The position numbers and the translations under genes are program-made. DNA of 60,991 nucleotides from Mucilaginibacter xinganensis (GTDB lineage: Bacteria; Bacteroidota; Bacteroidia; Sphingobacteriales; Sphingobacteriaceae): assembly GCA_026225055.1 (NCBI GenBank), contig JAMFSA010000002.1, positions 1 through 60,991 on the forward strand, read 5' to 3'. Each line of letters opens with the position of its first letter. The first letter of the stretch is position 1. The notes beneath the pieces were generated by a model, which worked only from the letters and a program-made list of their open reading frames with translations, had not been told where the DNA came from and ran no database searches. This document shows positions 19,401 to 24,792 of this stretch, piece by piece.

Positions 19401-19921
19401 AAGTAAAGGTTGCTTAACGCCCCTACAAGTCCTCCTATTAATGTAACCCTTATACGGTCATAAGTGGCGCCGGGGGTAATACTAACCTCAAACTGATCGT
19501 TATTACTAAGCGCTGTAAGTAGTGTTGATGCTAATACCGGGCTGCCAACCGCGGTTGTGCCGTTGTAAGCTTGTAATTGGATGCCTCCCAGCACTGTGGC
19601 GCTTACCAGTTTATCACCGGTGCCTAACTTTACGGTTACCGGTGTACTGCCGGCAAGTTTGGTGGTGCCGAATATAAGTTCCTGGTATGTATTAGCAGCT
19701 ACGCCTACGCCTATATTTAAAGTAGAATAGGTTTCTATATTGCCATCATCAGCGTATTGAGGATTGGTTACCGTACAACCCAGGCATAATACACTTGATG
19801 TGCCATGATCTTCGCCACTGGCATAAATACGCTGGGCATCAGCATTTGCTGCGAACATTAACAACAACAAGCATAAGAGAGCTATGTGCTTGTAAATAAG
19901 AGTAAAAGTTTTCATAGACAC
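10427..19921 (-). CDS. Giant T9SS type-B secreted repeat protein (adhesin-like)
   Basis: A 3164-residue surface protein with an N-terminal signal peptide (about residues 1-29, ending ADAQ). It has five copies of a roughly 150-residue module that begins near a CxGC or CxxC pair and ends in an LxxY-type strand (about residues 30-180, 185-345, 700-845, 1112-1260, 1612-1763). Between and after them are 25 Ig-like (Ig_7-type) repeats of about 85 residues, grouped 4, 3, 4 and 14, each with a CxGS start, a WYTTATGG core and a TTYYVEA strand. A fibronectin-III-like domain (about 2985-3070) precedes the gliding-motility-type C-terminal domain (NAFTPNGDGKND, WDGTYKG, GVYVYYLD), the T9SS type-B sorting signal. 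Likely function is adhesion to surfaces or polysaccharides; the ligand is unknown. It heads the operon with PorP and the PorE-like gene. Confidence 0.92.
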   Translation of the reverse strand: MSMKTFTLIYKHIALLCLLLLMFAANADAQRIYASGEDHGTSSVLCLGCTVTNPQYADDGNIETYSTLNIGVGVAANTYQELIFGTTKLAGSTPVTVKLGTGDKLVSATVLGGIQLQAYNGTTAVGSPVLASTLLTALSNNDQFEVSITPGATYDRIRVTLIGGLVGALSNLYLYDAFYNGTGAGACNSPVDELNGISSGLLNLGANIGGVANPQNAIDGNLTTASTLSTAVGAVGAYAQQTIIYEAPSVKGDSIRLTLSVPGAVLQAGVLSDITVSTYNGANGTAESYLLNSSLLSVQILNSGAANPQVIVTYAPTNVFDRVQVTLGGLVNVLSTLNLYEAQKLIPRPVIKFNNTVTNNASICNGSTATLTATAVPNTTFLWYASATATTPLFTGSSFTTPALTATTSYYVAAMRSGCTDQSERAKVTVTVNAIPANPVITTNAVTVCPGSSATFTANAVTGVTINWYTTATGGTPVASENTFTTSALTQTTSFYAEAVSGGTCVSPGRTQVTATISPLPAAPTLTVPNQTICAGDVAVLSIASPVTGATYNWYTTATGGTPVFTGVNFTTAALNASVTYYAEAVNATGCPSSARTASIITVTPKPADPTLAANNLTISAGQTATIQVTNTQTGNTYNWYSSATAATPIFTGATYTTPALFTNTTYYVTAVNATGCQSADRTAITINVTINNNTPCSFANTQTNDVNGICIGCGVVNPALVTDADTTTASTITVLAGLLGAYGEQNLTFQQPGFAGDTIKIVVGSTANLLSASVLGNFQVILYNGTNQIASYALNNALIKVSLLSGGTKYAIYVPAPAAYTSATIRLNSGALTALTTLQIYYALQQYPKPVFSSPNTEICKGSTAVLNITSPTNGTFQWYTAPTGGTVAYTGTNFTTPALNANTTYYIAYTRGTCVSPVRYPVSVLVDNPPANPVVTPSTTTIISGQTATFTATVGNNVTVNWYSTATGGTSLYTGTTFTTPALTTPTTYYAESSLGSCVSPGRTPATVNITPIVVPNVTVTPATQTIAPGTTATLTATSTTPGTVFNWYTTPTGGTSIFTGATFTTPPVFAATTYYAEAVVTATNTKSATRASGVVNVSTSAVSPTPCDAAIDQVSGTNGLCVLCSINNATGAVDADRNTFSQLDVPVGLLGAGAYQTLRFAGTGHAGDTVVMELGVPGSLASVSVLSGISISTYNGTVSNSDSFAINPSLITITLLNGTSRFRYAFVATKDFDRVQITLNSVASILTALNIYDASEEVAKPVITTSSITACAGTQSTLTATVPSYVTVKWYTTATGGTPVFTGSTFNTPVLNATTTYYAEASRTADGCTQTVRTPATITVTPVPAAPVVAAPTQTVCSGSPATFTATAVTGVTFSWYTTATGGTPVFTGNPYTTAALTASATYYVEANGTGQCGSSTRTLVTANVATSPLVPTVAQTPVQTCSGSSAILTATSTQAGVTFNWYTAATGGTPVFTGAQYTTPALTANTTYYVEASLGSCVSPTRAAASVNVNPTPTQPVVTVNPSNAQVTAGQTATLTATSTTAGATFNWYTTATGGTPVATGTSFTTPALTSNTTYYVESTLAATGCTSPQRTAVNITVNTIFSTSCDFASSQTTGNSGALCIGCTVTNPNFSVDQDTTNVAVLNLPLSLLNAYTSQELLFSDAGIKGDTVKIRIKVPASLLTAGILDHIQVASYSSNGTVYNGDRVNVSSSLIKIQILSGNQDAIIEFAPQVAYDAVEVRLSNGLVSLLNSLDILYATKEVEQPKLSASTENICSGSTATFTVSNARAGLTYKWYSTATGGTALFTGTTYTTPALTATTTYYVESSRTANSCPNPNRVAATANVSPSPVNPVLAQSTVQVCSGSSATLSVTNAGTAIVQWYDAATAGNLLFTGANYQVTPIANATYYVQLVNGSCTSPSRVLATVDVNQSPSQPGVQAANLTVCLGSPAIINILSPQTGVTYKYYTAATGGTAVASGITYTTPAITQNTIYYVEASNTASGCINTGGRTQVSISVTNQVTAPTLSATQTTVCNGGSATLSVTSPVAGITYNWYTAATAGTLAFTGTTFTVNNLTSNVSYFVEAVNSTGCTSPTRTETDITVQPLPTPPTVVIPTGGLSVCAGSSASVSISNPQTNDVYRWYDAATGGNLLFTGTQFNTPALSAATTYYIEAATAGNCNPSTRTAVTININALPNDPVLVSNSVAVCAGNPATLQVSSPQAGVTYNWYDSATKTNLLFTGATYVTGPIITATDFYVSASNASGCSSNNLAQAQVTIQAAPVAPVVANGGTVQSCTGSAVTLTISNPAAGYIYSWFTTATGGTAVATGISFTTPALTANTSYFVEAANSSACSSPSRTEVDINVNTLPTAPTITAQGGSSSPSVCSGSGVTLTATSTTANVTFNWYTAATGGTPVFTGAVYTTPAITVATTYYVEAVSTTGGCASASRTPVQISVTQPPATPVPTAVNVSACIGSTATLSVANPLTGVTYNWYDSSAKTNLLFTGASYITAAITANATYYVEALNGTCASPSLAQVQVTAVTSPGTPTVANGNTVQSCSGSTVTLTISNPIAGLTYNWYTAATGGTPVATGTSFTTPALTANTSYFAEAANGTGCTSATRTEVDININALPTAPTITAQGGSSSPTVCAGSSVTLTATSTTANVTFNWYNVATGGTPIFTGAVYTTPAITASTSYYVEAVSTVGGCASATRTAVQITTTQPPSTPVPTSANVSACIGSTATLSVSNPQSGITYNWYDSATKTNLLFTGASYTTAAITANATYYVEAVNGTCNSPSLASVQVTAVSAPGAPLITAGTAQNTCSGTQATLAIDNPQSGFTYSWYTSATGGTAVASGLDFVTPVLTSNTTYYAEATNATGCPSATRTAVNITVEPAPSAPQITSTGTSVCPGSPTTLTATVSDPGATVAWYTTATGGTAIATGTSFTTPALTASTTYYAAAMNGTSGCASATRTPVTITILQQLSPPLVSVGTTTASSITFTWGAVTGAVAYQVSIDNGATFTDPSSGTAGLTHTVAGLQPSQSITIVVRAVGSSSCQLSDNSAAVTGTTTNPNGDGIFVPNAFTPNGDGKNDIEYVYGTSIKSLKFYVYDQWGEMIYSSLSQSSGWDGTYKGTKQPVGVYVYYLDAVMNDGQHIKKKGTITLLR
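11518..13089 (-). repeat. Tandem duplication of a three-Ig-domain unit
   Basis: Inside the giant gene, two adjacent blocks of about 786 bp (262 codons) each encode three Ig-like domains in the same order. Markers at the same spacing are the paired APTITAQGGSSSP stretches and the paired NWYDS(S/A)(A/T)KTNLLFTGASY stretches. The DNA match between blocks looks clearly stronger than between any other repeats, so this is the youngest visible duplication in the gene. Block edges are approximate. Confidence 0.75.
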
Positions 19922-20420
19922 GGGTATTAAGGTTAGATGCTTTAATTAGGCACCTAAAATTAATAACCGCTTTTAGCATATCGTGAATGCACTTTGTTCA
20001 CTTACAAGCAGCATAGGGCATGCTGTTCACACTATAAATTTCCGTTCATTCCGTTCATTGAAAAAACGCTTAGATAGTATAAGAATATACCATTTCAGAT
20101 TGTTATTATATAACGCACAAACTACCTGGTTTAATATATTTCCGGCGTGCGGAATTATTTTCATGCACGATGATGTCGTTCATTTTTTATAATTAGGATA
20201 ATTTATTACCACGTGGTATACAATAAAACATCAGAGAGAGGCCCAATACGAATTTATCAATAGTTAATATTTATCAAAATAAACACAACACTTAATTACA
20301 AAACAATACGCATTGCGCATTACATAAACCCGGCTTTAATCTTATTTTTATTTTCTTTATCACTTATCTTTAATATATAAAATGATTAATTTTCTTAATC
20401 ATTTTAACCAAACCTCTATC
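19922..20420. promoter_or_regulatory. Regulatory region upstream of the giant T9SS gene
   Basis: No convincing gene is present in this stretch of about 500 bp. It holds five GTTCA motifs in one orientation, starting at 19996, 20025, 20044, 20053 and 20178; those at 20044 and 20053 form a direct repeat with a 9-bp period. Two more with the same 9-bp period lie at 20809 and 20818. A perfect 12-bp palindrome TACCACGTGGTA is at 20207-20218. No exact TAnnTTTG element was found for the giant gene on the minus strand. The region is AT-rich and divergent between the T9SS operon and the NTPase gene. Confidence 0.5.
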
Positions 20421-20744
20421 ATGGACAAAATTTTCATCAGCAATGAAATCAAGTTGCAAATACTGAAAGTTAGTGGCCAGCCTGCAATAAAACCATATAA
20501 TCTTGCTGGGGAAACACGGCTGGATATTCTGAATTATGATACGGATGAAGATTTTTGCCGAACGCTTGAACACCGCTTACAGGAAATAGCCTCTGATTAT
20601 AATACCGGTAAAATTATATTGAAAGGCGACGTCTCAAAAAACTGTACTGTTAACCATTGTGTTAAGCTGGTTTCCCATGAAAAAATAACCTGGCACACAT
20701 CTATTTTTTTTACTAATTTATTAATATTCATAAAAAGAAAATAG
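20421..20744 (+). CDS. Small hypothetical protein
   Basis: A possible 107-residue protein (start at MDKIFISNEI; an earlier ATG at 20382 would add 13 residues). I recognise no domain. The middle looks protein-like (ETRLDILNYDTDEDFCRTLEHRLQEIASD in parts), but the end is hydrophobic and lysine-rich (FFTNLLIFIKRK) and no ribosome site is seen. It sits between the giant adhesin and the NTPase genes. It may be a real small gene, a remnant, or chance. Confidence 0.35.
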   Translation: MDKIFISNEIKLQILKVSGQPAIKPYNLAGETRLDILNYDTDEDFCRTLEHRLQEIASDYNTGKIILKGDVSKNCTVNHCVKLVSHEKITWHTSIFFTNLLIFIKRK

Positions 20745-20979
20745 CTTGTGTTATTATGCTATTTTCTGCCTGGTTTATTAAAAATGTTCCGGACTGGTTA
20801 TAATTTCTGTTCATTTTGTTCATTGTTATTCATTTACAACCGATAGCTCTAATTTTTATAGCAAACAGTTAAATATTGAACAAATTATAGTTAATATTAT
20901 TCTGTAAAGAAAAAACCAATTAAAATCATATTACCGTATATACTGTAATAAACTAACCTATTCCCTAACCAAACCAATT
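20745..20979. promoter_or_regulatory. Upstream region of the STAND NTPase gene
   Basis: An AT-rich 235-bp stretch. A hairpin-like ATAGC...GCTAT pair (about 20739-20763) just after the small reading frame could be a weak terminator. The paired GTTCATT motifs at 20809 and 20818 match the pair at 20044/20053 with only C-to-T differences in the linking bases. No clear -7 element. Confidence 0.4.
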
Positions 20980-23541
20980 ATGACATCCTTCTTGATTCAG
21001 CATTTTGACACACTGAAAAGACTTGTTCTCACAGATGGCGGATTTAAGAATATCTCCCCGTCTGACTGTAAAGCTTTATCATTACTCATTTACAAAAAAA
21101 CCAATCATCAAATAAGTGAAACCACTTTAAAGCGGGTGTATGGCTTTGCGTATAGTAAATTTAAACCTTCGTTATTTACTTTAGACGCAATGGCGAAATT
21201 TTGCGACTATGGGGGCTGGGCAGATTTTTGTGAGAAAAATGCGAGCAACAAAACTAAAGAACATGATTCAAAAGATGTTAGCTGGCATAATATTAAACAC
21301 AACGCCGATAAAATAACCAGCTTTACCCTGCAGGCCTTAAAGAACAGATCGGGCATACCTTATAATCAAACCATAAAAAGAAAATATATTGACGACCATT
21401 TTGATGCCTTTTTAAAAGAGGATTGCACAGCCACTTTAATAACAGCGCCGGCTGGTTATGGTAAAACGCTTGCATTATGCCATTGGGTTGAAGAACATAT
21501 GGCCATGAATTTACTGGGACTGAATGATGATATTATTTTATTTTTCAGCAGCAACGCCCTCATAAATGTTTTTATAAGTGGTAAGGATATAAACGAATGG
21601 CTGCTATCATTACTGGGGTACGGTTGTGAGGATGATTTTTCAACCTTACTGGATATCAAACAAAAACACAATGGGAATTTCTATTTGATAATTGATGGTC
21701 TTGACGAGCATATGTTTAAGAGTGAGCAATTCCACCTGTTATTTAACCAAATTCTTGATGTTTTTTCATTTTATCAGTTTCATGATTCGTTTAAACTTGT
21801 GTTAACCATGCGTTCCTCAACCTGGATAAATCACCGGCATGAGATTGAGGATTTTAAAAACAAGTGGTTTCATGGCTATATGGTAGGCGACGATCAGGCC
21901 ATAAATGCCCCTTTATTTAATTTGCAGGAGATTAAAGAACTGTGTACTAATATAAACCCCGCCATAGAGAATTTTTTAGGTATTGAAGTTGCCGATAACT
22001 TTAATCACCCCTTATATTTTCAGTTTTATTACAGGCAGCACAAAGATGATTTTACCCTTAACAATGTTGATCACGTGTGCATTTATGAACTGATATCCAT
22101 TTTTATTTTAAACAAAATATACCTGGGCGCTCATTCTGCTGAAAAGATGCTGCTGGTTAAAGCCCTTGTTGGTAAGATGGACTTTGCAAACGCTCGCTAT
22201 GATGTAGATAAGCTGATGATCAATGACCTGATCAGGCAGTATCCGCATGCCTATAATGATTTGTTAGGGATAGGTTTTATACGTGAGGTGAACAAGAGCC
22301 GCGATCTGCAATACAACACTATTATCCAATTTACAAACAATAACTTTTTAGATTATAGTATTGCAAACACTTTACTTTCAAACAATCAAAACATCTTCAA
22401 TTCGCAATTGATAAACGTAATTAATGCATCATTTAAAAACGAACACAAAGTTTCGATACTTAAATGGTGCATTATTTATACTATAAAAACAGGCCAGCAG
22501 GAAAGCTTTGAGCTTTTAGCAGAAACACACCTCTCGGCCAGGGAGAAATCGGAGATCATCATTTTTTTAGGCGATATGCTTGAAAAAACTTGTTTATCAA
22601 TGGCTAAAACCGAAATGATGATCCAATATTTCAGGCAGGATTGCAGCGATGGTTTATTCGACTACTTTTTTGGCCTTGAATTTATAAATACCGATTACAT
22701 TAAGGCACTGCAAACCCTGCTGCGCTTTGGATTATCAAACAAAAAGAAGATACTGATATATACCAGCCTGGCAGCGATTGCTGTTATGCAGCTGGATATG
22801 AATAAACTGGAAGGGTACATACTAAACCTGAAAAGCTTCCCGGTAGAGGACATGCAATCGATGGCAATTAATCCTTTGCACTGTTTGGAAACGGCCTTCT
22901 ATTTTCTAAAATATGGCATAGTGAAAAAAGAGGCCTTTGCCGAACTAACCAGCTTCTATTTTAACCCGCCAAAGAGTGAAAGCGGGTTCGAAAAAAACAA
23001 TGCCAATGATATTTTGTGCCTGCTGGCTATTTATACTTTATCGATATGTAAAAACCCGGTTAAGCTACTGCGGTTCACCAACGCGCTTAACAAGGTCTAT
23101 AAAGATGACCCTGAACATTTACAGGGATACCGCTTCCTTTTACAACTGATAACAACCGATGCTCACCTGCAGGCAAGTACAACAGCCGAAGGATTAAGCA
23201 ATTATGCTGATACGCTAACCTTATATGAAGCTGATAAAGAGTCTTATACCCCCTTTATGAAAGCATCCTTTTATTTGTTGAAAGTAAAAATGTGTCTCTA
23301 CCAAAATAATATTGATGAGTTGCAGCAAACCATGAAATCATTAGTTTCTTTAGCTGATCAATCAGGCTTTAAGCTGATAAAGGTACAGGCGTTGGTTTTT
23401 ATACTAACAAACAGAGAACAGCTAACTATAAACGCCAGTTACTACAAGCAAACTTATTACGATTTTATAAAAATTGTGCGCGAAAGCGGCTTCAGAGAAG
23501 AAAGCTTTATTACTAACGATATGGTTTTGGCTATTAAATAA
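20980..23541 (+). CDS. STAND/NACHT-like NTPase with N-terminal HTH-like domain
   Basis: An 853-residue protein. Residues 1-90 form a helical domain with ISETTLKRVYGF and PSLFTLDAMAKFCDYGGWADFC, a pattern recurring at the N-terminus of many Bacteroidota signalling proteins and similar to a small HTH domain. A P-loop NTPase follows: Walker A APAGYGKT (156-163), Walker B FYLIIDGLDE (234-243), whose DGLDE ending is typical of NACHT/STAND proteins, and LTMRSS as a sensor motif (about 275). The remainder (about 400-853) is helical, TPR- or solenoid-like, with no transmembrane segment. STAND proteins act as ligand-triggered switches in transcription control (MalT type) or antiphage defence (Avs type); which applies here is open. 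It is divergent to the giant T9SS operon and has no effector domain beyond the N-terminus. Confidence 0.8.
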   Translation: MTSFLIQHFDTLKRLVLTDGGFKNISPSDCKALSLLIYKKTNHQISETTLKRVYGFAYSKFKPSLFTLDAMAKFCDYGGWADFCEKNASNKTKEHDSKDVSWHNIKHNADKITSFTLQALKNRSGIPYNQTIKRKYIDDHFDAFLKEDCTATLITAPAGYGKTLALCHWVEEHMAMNLLGLNDDIILFFSSNALINVFISGKDINEWLLSLLGYGCEDDFSTLLDIKQKHNGNFYLIIDGLDEHMFKSEQFHLLFNQILDVFSFYQFHDSFKLVLTMRSSTWINHRHEIEDFKNKWFHGYMVGDDQAINAPLFNLQEIKELCTNINPAIENFLGIEVADNFNHPLYFQFYYRQHKDDFTLNNVDHVCIYELISIFILNKIYLGAHSAEKMLLVKALVGKMDFANARYDVDKLMINDLIRQYPHAYNDLLGIGFIREVNKSRDLQYNTIIQFTNNNFLDYSIANTLLSNNQNIFNSQLINVINASFKNEHKVSILKWCIIYTIKTGQQESFELLAETHLSAREKSEIIIFLGDMLEKTCLSMAKTEMMIQYFRQDCSDGLFDYFFGLEFINTDYIKALQTLLRFGLSNKKKILIYTSLAAIAVMQLDMNKLEGYILNLKSFPVEDMQSMAINPLHCLETAFYFLKYGIVKKEAFAELTSFYFNPPKSESGFEKNNANDILCLLAIYTLSICKNPVKLLRFTNALNKVYKDDPEHLQGYRFLLQLITTDAHLQASTTAEGLSNYADTLTLYEADKESYTPFMKASFYLLKVKMCLYQNNIDELQQTMKSLVSLADQSGFKLIKVQALVFILTNREQLTINASYYKQTYYDFIKIVRESGFREESFITNDMVLAIK

Positions 23542-23554
23542 TTAAGATCTGATT

Positions 23555-24160
23555 TTACTTTACTTGCTTTTTGTATTCTTTTTTCCAGTCGAGGTAGCCT
23601 AATAATGCTATACCTACATATATGGCATACATTATTGCCGTAAGGTGCAGGCCTTTGAATATATATACGCCGACATATACAATGTCGACAAATATCCATA
23701 TCAGCCAATTTTCAAGCACCTTTCGAGCTAAGAATAGCTGTGCCACCAGGCTGCAGGCTGTACAAAAGCTATCAATATAAGGATAAGAAGCCGGAGTATA
23801 TTTTAATAGTGAACCCAGTATAAAAGTGAACACGATGATGGCGATAATAGAATATACGATCTCCCTGCGGTTGATGACAGCCACAGGGATTTTCTTTTCA
23901 TCACCTGCTTTTTTGCTCCAGTAATACCAGCCGTAAACATTGGTTATTAAAAAATAAACCTGCAGGCCCATATCTGCAAAAAGGTGGGTATCGTAAAAAA
24001 TAACTATATAAATAGCCACACTGATGATAGCCAGGGGCCAGTTCCAGATATTATTTACTGCCGCCAGGTAAACACATAATAAGCCGGTTATTACGCCTAT
24101 TACTTCCAGCAAGCTTTGTTGCTGCCACCATTGCTGCAGGGCGTGTATGAGTTGCATCAT
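23555..24160 (-). CDS. pnuC: PnuC-family nicotinamide riboside (or thiamine) transporter
   Basis: A 201-residue inner-membrane protein with about seven hydrophobic helices. WNWPLAIISV near residue 39, QVYFLITNVYGWYYW near 67 and a late NWLIWIFVDIVYVGVYIFKG segment are PnuC hallmarks. Family members take up nicotinamide riboside, while some Bacteroidota relatives (PnuT) take up thiamine; no TPP riboswitch or thiamine gene is visible here, so the substrate is uncertain. The stop lies 13 bp from the stop of the convergent NTPase gene. Upstream lies the DUF559 unit. Confidence 0.9.
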   Translation of the reverse strand: MMQLIHALQQWWQQQSLLEVIGVITGLLCVYLAAVNNIWNWPLAIISVAIYIVIFYDTHLFADMGLQVYFLITNVYGWYYWSKKAGDEKKIPVAVINRREIVYSIIAIIVFTFILGSLLKYTPASYPYIDSFCTACSLVAQLFLARKVLENWLIWIFVDIVYVGVYIFKGLHLTAIMYAIYVGIALLGYLDWKKEYKKQVK

Positions 24161-24204
24161 TTGCAGTAAATATAACGAGTATATTATAAATTGATAAGAA
24201 AAGG

Positions 24205-24252
24205 AGAGGCCCTGTGCGATTCCCTCCCTTGGGAGGGGGAGGGAGGGGTTTC
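24205..24252. repeat. Left 48-bp arm of the DUF559 unit (repeat family C)
   Basis: Begins AGAGGCCC, contains the hairpin CCCTCCCTTGGGAGGG and ends GGGGTTTC, 5 bp from the stop codon of the DUF559 gene. It could also act as a transcription terminator for that gene. Confidence 0.85.
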
Positions 24253-24257
24253 ACCAC

Positions 24258-24689
24258 TTAGCCAAGCAACGAGACATCAAAATCTTTCGGTAATTTAATA
24301 TCCGTATGCTCTCTCAACATTACCAAAATTTCAGTTTCAATAGTCCGTAACACGTTTAAAATATCATTTTTCACCTCAGCTTCCGAAAAACGCAAAAACT
24401 TAATCCCAAAGCTTTCCATTTTCTGTTGACGCGCTTCATCCTTCAAAAACGCCTCTTCGTAATTATGCGACATGCCATCTATTTCAATAGCCAGCATTAA
24501 ATCTTTACAATAAAAATCTACTATATAATTATCAATGCAGCACTGCCGGTCAAAATCAAAGCCGAATAGCTTATTATCCTTCAGTTCATTCCATAGTAGA
24601 ATTTCACCGAAAGTCATGTCCTTTCTTAGGTTACGTGCGAGAGCTTTTAGGTTTGGATTATATGGGATGATTTTAGACATATTTACCAT
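24258..24689 (-). CDS. DUF559 endonuclease-like protein
   Basis: A 143-residue protein of the DUF559 family, which has the Vsr-like PD-(D/E)XK nuclease fold. Visible motif residues: TFGE (Glu29), FDFDRQ (Arg48-Gln49), YIVDFYC (Asp58), LAIEIDG (Glu69 and Asp71), then DEARQQ (about 84-89). These fit the family's active site, so an intact nuclease is expected. An alternative start at residue 4 (MSKII, 24680) is equally possible; no ribosome site decides. The gene is enclosed by near-perfect inverted repeats and separates pnuC from the M13 peptidase gene. DUF559 proteins have no agreed role; the setting suggests that this one handles its flanking repeats (inference). Confidence 0.9.
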   Translation of the reverse strand: MVNMSKIIPYNPNLKALARNLRKDMTFGEILLWNELKDNKLFGFDFDRQCCIDNYIVDFYCKDLMLAIEIDGMSHNYEEAFLKDEARQQKMESFGIKFLRFSEAEVKNDILNVLRTIETEILVMLREHTDIKLPKDFDVSLLG

Positions 24690-24700
24690 GAACTTTCGCA

Positions 24701-24748
24701 GAAACCCCTCCCTGCCCCTCCCAAGGGAGGGAATCGCTCGGGGCCTCT
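24701..24748. repeat. Right 48-bp arm of the DUF559 unit (repeat family C)
   Basis: Inverse complement of the left arm with three mismatches, placed 11 bp upstream of the DUF559 start. It begins GAAACCCC and ends GGGCCTCT. Because it sits in the 5' leader, any hairpin it forms could affect expression of the nuclease gene. Confidence 0.85.
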
Positions 24749-24792
24749 GCTTCTTAAATCGACGTTTTTAATTGTATAACTAAAAATCAACC

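Larger units (their letters stand above)
24205..24748. mobile_element. Candidate mobile unit: DUF559 nuclease gene in a 48-bp inverted repeat
   Basis: The arms 24205-24252 and 24701-24748 are inverted copies matching at 45 of 48 positions. Each arm is itself palindromic (CCCTCCC-tt-GGGAGGG followed by GGGAGGGGTTTC). Between them lies only the DUF559 gene, 5 bp from one arm and 11 bp from the other. A shared TAAGAA just outside both arms in inverted orientation suggests the repeat reaches slightly further. No direct target duplication was recognised. A diverged solo copy of the arm is at 41183-41237. Mobility is inferred from structure only. Confidence 0.6.

Noticed and set aside
10427..19921. 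CRISPR-like spaced repeats in the giant gene
   Set aside because: The repeats are coding Ig-like domains with a 250-260 bp period and diverged sequence, not 25-40 bp identical repeats with unique spacers.
19983..20192. 69-residue reading frame upstream of the giant gene
   Set aside because: No protein-like pattern, no ribosome site, and it runs across the GTTCA-rich regulatory stretch.
20207..20218. parS site for ParB
   Set aside because: Only the CACGTG core agrees; the flanking TAC/GTA does not fit TTTC/GAAA, and parAB is 14 kb away.
24161..24257. TPP riboswitch for pnuC
   Set aside because: No CTGAGA or other TPP-aptamer core is present; this short region holds only the repeat arm and AT-rich DNA.
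24205..24748. IS200/IS605-type element or RAYT
   Set aside because: The enclosed protein has no HUH/Y1 motif; its residues fit DUF559 only.
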